Shown piece after piece: positions 1-9,300 of a stretch of 64,000 nt of DNA. The DNA comes from Streptomyces fumanus (lineage in GTDB: Bacteria; Actinomycetota; Actinomycetes; Streptomycetales; Streptomycetaceae). Position 1 is the first letter of the stretch, and each line of letters starts with the position of its first letter. The stretch covers positions 105,485-169,484 of the forward strand of contig NZ_BNBI01000017.1 in NCBI RefSeq assembly GCF_014655295.1, read 5' to 3'. Position numbers and translations under genes: made by a program. Below the pieces are notes generated by a model. The model was not told where the DNA came from. It ran no database searches and saw only the letters and a list, made by a program, of their open reading frames with translations.

Positions 1-510
1 GTCCTCGTGCCGCCACAGCGCGCGCAGGCCCGGGAGGGCCGGTCCGGGGTCCCGCTCGTCGGGGTTCTCGAGGTCCAGGGGGTGGCTCCCGGGTGGCGGC
101 CAGGTGCCCTCGTCGGCGGGCGGGGTGGGGCGGCCCGGGCGCAACAGGCCGTGGGCGTGCCGGGTCCAGGGGGCCTCGGGGCCGGCCGGGGCGGGGCGGG
201 AGTAGAGGGCCAGGGTGCAACTGCCGTCCGGTGCGGGGGCGCCGACGGCGACCTGGAGGCGGACCGGGTCCGGGCCGAGGTCCAGGGGGGTGTCGAGGGT
301 GAGGTCGTCGACGCGGTCGCAGCCCGCTTCGTCGGCGGCGCGGATGGCGAGTTCGGCGAGGGCGGCGGCGGACAGGCGGGCGGGGCCGTCCGGGGTCTGC
401 GGGGCCGTCCAGGCCGGGGTACGGGCGCTGAGCAGGCCGGTGAGCAGCAGGCCGCCGCCGTCGGCGAGGGCGGCGGCGGCGCCGAGCAGCGGGTGCCCGA
501 CGGCGTGCAG
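1..510 (-). other. Degenerate dehydratase domain of module w12
   Basis: The segment begins like a normal DH (HPLLGAA, about nt 490-505), but the catalytic motif HxxxGxxxxP, intact in the other DHs of this locus, reads QTPDGPARLS. It keeps spacing and the Gly, while His becomes Gln (residue 962, codon 397-399) and Pro becomes Ser. Close to the window edge, the region that should hold YGPAF reads PGPAL within a shortened stretch (LENPDERDPGPALPGLRALW). Losing the general base should abolish dehydration. What is seen is the substitution; the loss of activity is inferred from the known DH mechanism. The rest of the domain, including the second catalytic Asp, is outside the window. Confidence 0.85.
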
Positions 511-3282
511 GCCGAGCCCGGCGGCGTCCTGGGCGGTGTCCTGGTCCGCGGCCAGCCAGAAGCGGCGGCGCCGGAACGGGTAGGTGGGCAGGTCGACGGG
601 GTGCGCCGGGGCACCGCGCCCGGCGAACAGGTGCCGCCAGTCGACGGTGAGTCCGTGGGTGTGGGCGGCGGCCAGGGCCTCGGCGAACCGGGCGGGGCCG
701 CCCGCGCCGCGCCGCAGGGTGTCGAGGACGACCGCGGGCGCGTCGGCCGCCGCGACGGTGTCCTCCAGGGCGACGGTGAGCACGGGGTGGGCGCTGATCT
801 CGACGAACGCGGTGTGGCCCGCGGCGAGCAGGGCGCGTACGGCGGTCTCGAAGCGGACCTGGCGGCGCAGGTTGTCGTACCAGTAGTCGGTGCCGCATCC
901 GGCGGTGTCGAGCCGGGCGCCGGTGGTCGCGGAGTAGAACGGCACGGTGGACGTCGCCGGGGTGAGCCCGGCGAGTTCCTCGGTCAGCCGGTCGTGGACG
1001 GCCTCGACGTGCGTGGAGTGCGAGGCGTAGTCGACGGGGACCCGCCGGGCCCAGACGTCGTGGCCTTCGCAGACGGCGAGGAGTTCGTCGAGGGCGGCCT
1101 GGTCGCCGGCGACGGTAACCGAGTTCGGGCCGTTGACGGCGGCGATGGTCAGCTCCCCGTCCAGGGGGCCGATCAGGGCGTGGGCGCGGGCCTCGGGCAG
1201 GGCGACGGAAGCCATGCCGCCGGTGCCGGCCAGGTCGAGGAGGGCGCGGCTGCGCAGCGCCACCACTTTGGCGCCGTCGGCGAGGCCGAGGCCGCCCGCG
1301 ACGCAGGCCGCCGCGATCTCGCCCTGCGAGTGGCCCACGACGGCGGCGGGGTGCACGCCGTGGCTGCGCCAGAGGGCGGCGAGGGAGACCATCACGGCCC
1401 ACAGGACGGGCTGGACGACGTCGACGCGGTGCAGCCAGTCCTCGTCCGGGGAGCGCAGCACGGCGGCGGCGGACCAGTCGACGTGCCGGGCGAGGGCCCG
1501 GTCGCAGTCGGTGAACGCGGCGGTGAACTCCGGTGACCGGTCGAGGAGTTCGCGGGCCATGCCGGCCCACTGGGAGCCCTGTCCCGGGAAGACGAAGACG
1601 GGCCTGCGGTCCGCCACCGCGTCGGTGCCCTCGCCCTCGCCGCGGGCCAGGGCGCGCAGTTGTCCGGCGAATCCGTCCAGGTCCGGGGCGGTCAGCGCCG
1701 TGCGGTGGGTGAGGGCGGGCCGGGCGGTGGCCAGGGCGTGGGCGATGTCGTCGGGGGCCAGGTGGGGGTGTGCGGCGAGGAAGCCGGCGAGGCGGTCCGC
1801 CTGGGCGCGCAGTCCCGCGCCGTCGCGGGCCGACAGCAGCCAGGGCGCGGGCGGCAGACCGGGCACCGTGGCCTCGGGCCGCCGGTGTTCCTCGGTCTCG
1901 GGGGCCTGTTCGAGGACGAGGTGGGCGTTGGTGCCGCTGATGCCGAAGGAGGACACGGCGGCGCGGCGCAACTGCCCGGTGTCGGGCCAGGGCCGGGTCT
2001 CGGTGAGCAGGCGTACGGTGCCCGCCGACCAGTCGACGTGCGGGGTGGGCTCGTCGACGTGCAGGGTCTTGGGCAGGGTGGCGTGCCGCAGCGCCATCAC
2101 CGTCTTGATCACCCCGGCCACACCGGCGGCGGCCTGGGTGTGGCCGAGGTTGGACTTCACGGCGCCGAGCAGCAGGGGCCGCTGGGGGTCGCGGTCCTGG
2201 CCGTAGGTGGCGATGAGGGCCTGCGCCTCGATGGGGTCGCCGAGGGAGGTGCCGGTGCCGTGCGCCTCGACCGCGTCGATGTCGTGCGTGGTGAGCCGGG
2301 CACCGGCCAGGGCCTGGCGGATCACCCGGCGCTGGGAGGGGCCGTTGGGGGTGGTCAGGCCGCTGCTGGCGCCGTCCTGGTTGACGGCGCTGCCCCGGAT
2401 CACGGCGAGCACCCGGTCGCCGTCGCGCTGGGCGTCGCTCAGGCGGCGCAGCATGAGCAGGCCGGCGCCCTCGGACCAGCCGGTGCCGTCGGCGGCGGCG
2501 GCGAACGCCTTGCAGCGGCCGTCGGGCGCCATGCCGCGCTGGCGGCTGAACTCGGTGAACATGCCGGTGTTGGACATGACGGTGACGCCGCCCGCGAGCG
2601 CCCTGGTGCACTCGCCGCCGCGCAGCGACTGCAGGGCGAGGTGGATGGCGACCAGGGAGGACGAGCAGGCGGTGTCGACCGTGACGGCGGGGCCTTCGAG
2701 TCCGTAGACGAAGGCGAGGCGGCCGGAGAGGACGCTGATGATGGTGCCGGTGCCTAGGTAGCCGCCGACGCTCTCGGGCACCTCGCGGAAGCCGGTGCCG
2801 TAGCCGGAGGAGCCGGCGCCGACGAACACGCCGGTGGCGCTGCCGCGCAGGGTGGCCGGGTCGGTGCCGGCGCGCTCGAACAGCTCCCAGCCGACCTCCA
2901 GCAGGACCCGCTGCTGGGGGTCCATGGCGAGGGCCTCGCGGGGGCTGATGCCGAAGAACTCGGGGTCGAAGTCGGCGGCGCCGTCGAGGAAGCCGCCCTC
3001 GCGGGCGTAGCTCTTGCCGGGCGCGTCGGGGTCGGGGTCGTACACCCCTTCGAGGTCCCAGCCCCGGTTGCCGGGCAGCGGGCCGATGGCGTCGCCGCCC
3101 TCGGCGACCAGGCGCCAGAGGTCCTCGGGCGAGGCGATGCCGGCCGGGTAGCGGCAGGCCATGGCGACGATCGCGATCGGCTCCGTCTCCCGCTGCTCGG
3201 CGCGGCGCAGTTCGGCCCGCGTGTCGTGGAGTTCGGCGGCGACCCGCTTGAGGTAGCCGACGAGCTTCTCGTCCTCCGGCAT
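1..3282 (-). CDS. Modular type I PKS (PKS-E), N-terminal part: KS-AT(methylmalonyl)-degenerate DH, module w12
   Basis: The first 1,094 residues of a polyketide synthase are visible; the gene runs off the left edge. ATG at 3282 opens a docking helix (MPEDEKLVGYLKRV). KS spans about residues 33-458, with nucleophile Cys206 in TACSSS and the histidine motifs EAHGTG and KSNLGH. AT spans about 560-841 and has GHSQG and YASHS, the signature of methylmalonyl-CoA selection. A DH-like region starts near residue 925 but has lost its active-site motif, so the extension is expected to add a propionate-type unit without dehydration. It is the last of the five genes in transcription order, 41 bp after PKS-D, and its docking helix should accept the chain from the PKS-D ACP. 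Any KR, ACP, further modules or thioesterase lie outside the window. Family assignment is certain; the state of the beta carbon is inferred. Confidence 0.95.
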   Translation of the reverse strand, partial: MPEDEKLVGYLKRVAAELHDTRAELRRAEQRETEPIAIVAMACRYPAGIASPEDLWRLVAEGGDAIGPLPGNRGWDLEGVYDPDPDAPGKSYAREGGFLDGAADFDPEFFGISPREALAMDPQQRVLLEVGWELFERAGTDPATLRGSATGVFVGAGSSGYGTGFREVPESVGGYLGTGTIISVLSGRLAFVYGLEGPAVTVDTACSSSLVAIHLALQSLRGGECTRALAGGVTVMSNTGMFTEFSRQRGMAPDGRCKAFAAAADGTGWSEGAGLLMLRRLSDAQRDGDRVLAVIRGSAVNQDGASSGLTTPNGPSQRRVIRQALAGARLTTHDIDAVEAHGTGTSLGDPIEAQALIATYGQDRDPQRPLLLGAVKSNLGHTQAAAGVAGVIKTVMALRHATLPKTLHVDEPTPHVDWSAGTVRLLTETRPWPDTGQLRRAAVSSFGISGTNAHLVLEQAPETEEHRRPEATVPGLPPAPWLLSARDGAGLRAQADRLAGFLAAHPHLAPDDIAHALATARPALTHRTALTAPDLDGFAGQLRALARGEGEGTDAVADRRPVFVFPGQGSQWAGMARELLDRSPEFTAAFTDCDRALARHVDWSAAAVLRSPDEDWLHRVDVVQPVLWAVMVSLAALWRSHGVHPAAVVGHSQGEIAAACVAGGLGLADGAKVVALRSRALLDLAGTGGMASVALPEARAHALIGPLDGELTIAAVNGPNSVTVAGDQAALDELLAVCEGHDVWARRVPVDYASHSTHVEAVHDRLTEELAGLTPATSTVPFYSATTGARLDTAGCGTDYWYDNLRRQVRFETAVRALLAAGHTAFVEISAHPVLTVALEDTVAAADAPAVVLDTLRRGAGGPARFAEALAAAHTHGLTVDWRHLFAGRGAPAHPVDLPTYPFRRRRFWLAADQDTAQDAAGLGLHAVGHPLLGAAAALADGGGLLLTGLLSARTPAWTAPQTPDGPARLSAAALAELAIRAADEAGCDRVDDLTLDTPLDLGPDPVRLQVAVGAPAPDGSCTLALYSRPAPAGPEAPWTRHAHGLLRPGRPTPPADEGTWPPPGSHPLDLENPDERDPGPALPGLRALWRHED

Positions 3283-3293
3283 CGTGGTGTCGG

Positions 3294-3301
3294 TCCTTCC
3301 T
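3294..3301 (-). promoter_or_regulatory. Ribosome binding site of PKS-E in the 41-bp gap
   Basis: On the minus strand AGGAAGGA lies about 11 nt before the ATG at 3282, a slightly long spacing. The 41-bp gap (3283-3323) after the TGA of PKS-D leaves no room for a convincing promoter or terminator, so co-transcription with PKS-D is expected. Confidence 0.6.
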
Positions 3302-3323
3302 GGGGGCGGCGCGGCGGGGGCGC

Positions 3324-6300
3324 TCACGCGAGGCCGAGTTCGCGGTCGATGAAGTCGAGGACCTGGTCGGTGCTCGCCTCCTGGAGCTGCGCGGCGGCGG
3401 TCTCGCCGGGGTTGGCGGAGGGTTCCTGCGGCTCCTGCCCGGCGCGCCAGGCGGTGACGAGCCGGTCGATGCGGGTGCCGATCGCGGAGTGGTCGTAGGC
3501 GTCGGCGCGCAGCTTGGTGAGCCGCTCCTCCAGGCGGTCCAGGGCGTCGAGGAGGGCGGGGACCTCGGCCGCGGCGGCGTCGGGGACGAGTTCCTCGAAG
3601 AGGTGGCCGGCGAGGTCGGCCGGGGTGGGGTGGTCGAAGACCAGGGTGGCGGGCAGGCGCAGATCGGTGGCGGCGTCGAGCCGGTTGCGCAGCTCGACGG
3701 CGGTGAGCGAGTCGAAGCCCATCTCGGTGAAGCCCCGCAGCGGGTCGACGGCGTCCGGGCCGGCGAGGGCGAGGACGGTCGCGGCGTGGGTGCGCACCAG
3801 GTCGGTGAGCAGGTGCCGCTGCTCGTCCTCGGGCAGTGCGGACAGCCGGCGTACGAGGTCGTCGGCGGGCTGCTCCGAGGCGCTGGCGGCGGGCTGGGCG
3901 CTGCGCCGGCCGGGGGCGGGCGGCAGGCCGCGCAGGGCCGGCGGCGCGGCGGCGCCGGTGGTGGCGTCGACGCGTACGGGCATCAGGACGGGGTCGGGCA
4001 GGGCGGTGGCGGCGTCGAAGAGCGCCAGGCCCTCGGCCGCGGTCAGCGCCGACATGCCGGCGCGGGCGGCCTTGGCCCGGTCCACGGCCGCGCTGATCTC
4101 GCTGGCCTCCTCCCACAGCCCCCACGCCAGGGAGACGGCGGGCAGGCCGGCGGCGCGGCGGTGGTGGGCGAGGGCGTCGAGGTAGGTGTTGGCGGCCGCG
4201 TAGCCGCCCTGTCCCGCGCCGCCGAGGACGCCCGCCGCCGAGGAGTACAGGGCGAACAGGGCGAGGTCCGCGTCGGCGGTCAGCCGGTGCAGATGGGTCG
4301 CGCCGTCGGTCTTGGGGCGCAGGACGCGGCGCAGCCGGTCCGGGGTCAGGGAGGTGACGACGCCGTCCTCGACCACACCGGCCGCGTGCACGACGGCGGT
4401 CAGCGGGTGGGCGGCGGGGATGCCCGCGAGCAGGGCGGCGAGCCGGGCGCGGTCCGCGACGTCGCAGGCGGCGATCTCCACCCGGGCGGCGCCGAGCGCG
4501 GTCAGCTCCTCGCGCAACTGCCGGGCGCCGGGGGCGTCCTCGCCGGTGCGGCTGGTGAGCAGCAGGTGGCGGGCGCCGTACCGGGTCACCAGGTGCTGGG
4601 CGAGCAGGGCGCCGAGTGCTCCGGTGCCGCCGGTGATCAGGAAGGTGCCCTCGGGGTCGGGGGCGGCGGGCACGGTCAGCACGATCTTGCCGATGTGCTT
4701 GGCCTGGCTCATGTACCGGTAGGCGTGCGGGGCGTCGCGGATGTCCCAGGTGCGCACCGGCAGGCGCTTCAGGGCGCCGGACTCGATCAGTTCGACGATG
4801 TGGGTGAGGATGCGGCCGATGCGCTCGGGGTCGGCGTCGACGAACGGCTGGTAGGTGGTGCCGGGGTGGGCGGCGGCCGTGGCGGCGGGGTCGCGCAGGT
4901 CGGTCTTGCCGATCTCGATCAGCCGGCCCCCGGGGGCGAGCAGCCGCAGCGAGGCGTCGACGTACTCGCGGGCCAGGGAGTTGAGCACCACGTCCACGCC
5001 GCGTCCGCCGGTCGCCTCGGTGAAGGTCTCCTCGAAGGCGAGCGAGCGGGAGGTCGCCAGGTGCGCGTCGTCGACGCCCATCGCCCGCAGCGTGTCCCAC
5101 TTGCCGGGGCTCGCGGTGCCGTAGACCTCCGCGCCGAAGTGCCGGGCCAGTTGGACGGCGGCCATGCCGACTCCGCCGGCCGCCGCGTGGACGAGCACCG
5201 ATTCGCCGGGTTTGAGCCCGGCCAGGTCGAACAGGGCGCGGTAGGCGGTGAGGAAGGCGATCGGCACCCCCGCGGCCTCGGCGAAGGTCCAGCTCCGCGG
5301 GATGCGGACGACGGCCCGGTGGTCGACGACGGCGACCGGGCCGAGCGAGGCGGGCACCACGCCCATCACGCGGTCGCCGGGCCGCCACTCCCCCGCGTCC
5401 GTGCCGACCTCGGTGACCACGCCCGCGCCCTCGGTGCCCATGCCGCTCTGGCCGGGGACCATGCCGAGGCCCACCAGCACGTCGCGGAAGTTGAGCCCGG
5501 AGGCGCGCACCGCGACGCGGAGCTCGTGCGGGGCGAGCGGGCGGGCGGCGGGCGGGTAGGGCAGCGGCGCGAGCCGGTCGAGGTCGCCCGCCGAGGTGGT
5601 GTCGAGGAGCCAGGGCTCGTCGGGCAGGACCATGCCGGGCCCGGCGGGGACGATCTCCGGGGTGAGGACGGTGCCTTCGCGGACGGCGGTCTGTGGGGCG
5701 CCGGCGGCCAGCGCGGTCCCGATCGCGTCGGGCAGCGCGGCCAGGGACGCGGGGTCGGGGCCGAGGTCGACGAGGAGGAACCGCCCGGGGTGCTCGGCCT
5801 GTACGGAGCGCAGCAGGCCCCACACCGGGGCGTGGGCGAGGTCGGTGACGTCCTCGCCGGGGCGGGCGGCGACCGCGCCCGAGGTCACCACGGCCAGCGG
5901 GGCGTCGCGCCCCACCGCGAGCGACAGCCAGCCCTGCACGGTGTGCAGCATGCGGTCGACGGCCCGGTCGGCGGCGCTCGGCAGGGCGGCGGCGGTCACG
6001 GGGGCGAGGGGCAGGAGGACGACGGAGGGCACCGTCTGTTCTCCGGATGCTTCGGCCGCTTCGGCCGCTTCGGCCGCTTCGGCCGCTTCGGCCGCTTCGG
6101 CGAGGGAGGTGACGTCGGGGTACTCGCGGGCCGTGCGGCCGGCCCTCTCCAGCGCGTCGCACAGGCCGAAGGGGTCGGGGCCGATGACCGCCCACGAGGC
6201 GCGATCATCGTACGGCTGCTCGGCGGGGGTCCGCGGGGTCCAGCCGGGGCGCAGCAGGACGCCCTCGTCGCCCGGCCGGGCGGGCGGCGCGGCGGAGGCG

Positions 6301-9300
6301 GGGCGCATCACGAGTTCGGCGACCGACACCACCGGCTGTCCGGTGCCGTCGGTGGCGGTCAGTTCGACGGTGTCGGGGCCGGTGGCCGCCAGCTTGACGC
6401 GGAGCGCGGTGGCCGCGTCGGCGTGCACGGTGACGCCGCCGAAGGAGAACACCAGCCGGGCCTCTCCGGTGTCCTGGCCCAGTCCGGTGAGACCGCTGGC
6501 GTGCAGGGCGGCGTCGAACAGCGCGGGGTGCAGGAGGAAGTCGGAGGCGGCGGCGGTCTGCTCGTCGGGCAGCGCGATCTCCGCGTACACGGCGCCGTCG
6601 TGCAGCCAGGCGGCGCGCAGGCCCTGGAAGGCGGGTCCGTAGCCGAAGCCGCCGGCGGCGAGGTCGGTGTAGAAGTCGCTCACGTCGACGGGTTCGGCGC
6701 CGGGCGGCGGCCAGGCGGCGGGATCGGTGATCCCGGCGGGCTCGGCGGGCGCGTCGGGGGTGGGTGTGAGGGTGCCGCTCGCGTGCCGGGTCCAGGGGGT
6801 TTCCTCGGGGGTGTCGTCGGCCGGGCGGGCGTGGATCTCCACCCGGCGCCTGGCGCCGTCCTCGGCCGGGCCGACGGTGACCTGGAGGAGGACCGCCGCG
6901 TCGGCGGGCACCGGCAGGGGGGCTTCCAGCATGAGTTCGGCCAGGTGCGGGCAGCCCGCCCGGTCGCCGGCCTGGACGGCCAGTTCCACGAACGCGGTGC
7001 CCGGCAGCAGGGCGACGCCCCGCACGGCGTGGTCGGTCAGCCAGGGGTGGGTGGTGGCGGACAGCCGTCCGGTGAGCACCAGGCGTCCGTCGCCCGCGAG
7101 GCTCAGCGCGGCGCCGAGCAGCGGGTGCCCGGTGGGGGCGAGGCCCAGTCCGGCCGCGTCGGGCGCGGTGCGGCCGGCGTCGAGCCAGTAGCGCTTGCGC
7201 TGGAAGGCGTAGGTGGGCAGGGGGACACGGCGGGCGCCGGCGAAGAACCGCTCGCCGTCGATCCGGGCGCCGCCGAGGTGCAGGGCGCCCAGGGCGCGGA
7301 CGGCGGTGTCCGTCTCGGGTTCGGCGCCGCGCAGGGCGGGCACGCACCCGGGGGCCGGGCGGACGCCGGCCAGGCAGTCCTGGGCGAGCGCGGTGAGCAC
7401 CCCGTCGGGGCCCAGCTCGACCAGGGTGGTGGCGCCCGCGTCGGCGAGGGCCGCGACGCCGTCGGCGAACCGGACCGTTCCGCGCAGTTGGCGGGTCCAG
7501 TGGTCGGCGCTCGCCAGTTCGTCGTCGGTGGCGGGACGGCCGGTGACGTTGGAGATCACCGGGATCCGGGCGGGCGCGGCCGGGACGCCGGCCGCGATCT
7601 CGCGGAAGCGGTCGAGCATCCCGTCCATGTGGGCGCTGTGGAAGGCGTGGCTGGTGCGCAGGCGCTTGGTCCGGCGGCCCTGTGCGGCGAAGTGCTCGGC
7701 GAGCGCCCGTACGGTCCCGGGGTCGCCGGAGACCACCACGGCCGAGGGCCCGTTGACCGAGGCGAGGTCGGCGCCGGTGCCGTGGTCGGCGAGCGCGGCG
7801 CGGATCTCCTCCTCGCTGGCGGCGATGGCGATCATCTCGCCCCCGGCGGGCAGGCTCTCCATCAGGGTGGCGCGGGCCGCGACGAGGCGTGCCGCGTCGG
7901 GCAGGGACCACACCCCGGCGAGGTGCGCGGCGCTGAGTTCGCCGAGGGAGTGACCGAGCAGCAGGTCGGGGCGTACCCCCCATGACTCGTACAGCCGGAA
8001 GAGGGCGACCTGGAGGGCGAACAGGCCGGTCTGGGCGTAGACGGTCCGTCCGAGCAGGCCGGCGGTGGCGGGGTCGTCGGGGGTGAGGACGACCTCGGCG
8101 AGCGGGCGTTCGACGTGGGCGGCGAGGTGGGTGTCGAGGGCCGCGGCGGTCTCGTCGAAGGCGTCGGCGAAGGCGGGGTAGGCGGCGTGCAGGTGGCGGC
8201 CCATGCCCGGGCGCTGGCTGCCCTGCCCGGTGAACAGGAACGCCGTGCGGCCGCCGGGGCGGGCCCTGCCGTGTGCGGTGTGCGGGGTGTCCTCGCCGCG
8301 GGCGAGGGCGTCGAGGCCCGCGAGGAACTCCTCGGGGTCGCCGCCGACGACGACGGCGCGGGCGTCGAGGGCGGCGCGGGCGGTGGCCAGGGTGTAGCCG
8401 ACGTCGGCGGGGCGCAGGTCCGGCCGCTCGCGCAGGTGGGCGGCGAGCCGGGCGGCCTGGGCGCGCAGGGCGTCCTCGGTGCGGGCGCCCAGGACCCAGG
8501 GGAGGGCGCGGCGGGGCCCGGCGGTCCCGGGGGCGGCGTCCTGGGCCGGGGCGGCCTCGGCGGTGGCGTCCTGGGCCGGGTCCGCCCCGGGCGCGGCGGC
8601 GTCGGTGTCCTGGGGGGCGGCCGGGGGTTCCTCGATGATCACGTGGGCGTTGGTGCCGCTCACGCCGAACGAGGAGACGCCGGCGCGGCGCGGGCGGCCG
8701 TTCCGGGGCCAGGGGGCGGGGTCGGTGAGGAGTTCGACGCCGCCCGACGACCAGTCGACGTGCGGGGTGGGCGCGTCCACGTGGAGGGTGCGGGGCAGCA
8801 GTTCGTGCCGCATGGCCTCGATCATCTTGATCACGCCGGCGACGCCGGCCGCCGCGCCGGTGTGGCCGATGTTGGACTTGACGGCGCCGAGCCGCAGCGG
8901 CTGCCCGGCGGGACGTTCCCGGCCGTAGGTGGCCAGCAGGGCCTGGGCCTCGATGGGGTCGCCGAGTGTCGTCCCGGTGCCGTGCGCCTCGACGGCGTCG
9001 ACGTCCTCGGGGGTGAGCCGGGCGGAGTCGAGGGCCTGGCGGATCACCCGCTCCTGCGCCTTGTCGTTGGGCGCGGTGAGCCCGTTGCTGGCGCCGTCCT
9101 GGTTGACGGCGCTGCCGCGGATCACGGCGAGCACGGGGTGTCCGAGCCTGCGGGCGTCGCTGAGCCGCTCCAGCAGCAGGACGCCCGCGCCCTCGGCCCA
9201 GCCGGTGCCGTCGGCCGCCGCGGCGAACGCCTTGCAGCGACCGTCGGGGGCGAGGCCGCGCTGCCGGCTGAACTCGATGAAGATGCCCGGCGTCACCATC

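Noticed and set aside
1..3282. Chain release by a thioesterase in PKS-E
   Set aside because: The gene is cut in the DH; no GxSxG hydrolase domain is visible anywhere in the window.
3489..7985. Long plus-strand open frame opposite PKS-D
   Set aside because: It is an antisense shadow caused by extreme third-base GC of the true gene; its translation is low-complexity Gly/Val/Arg with no domain.
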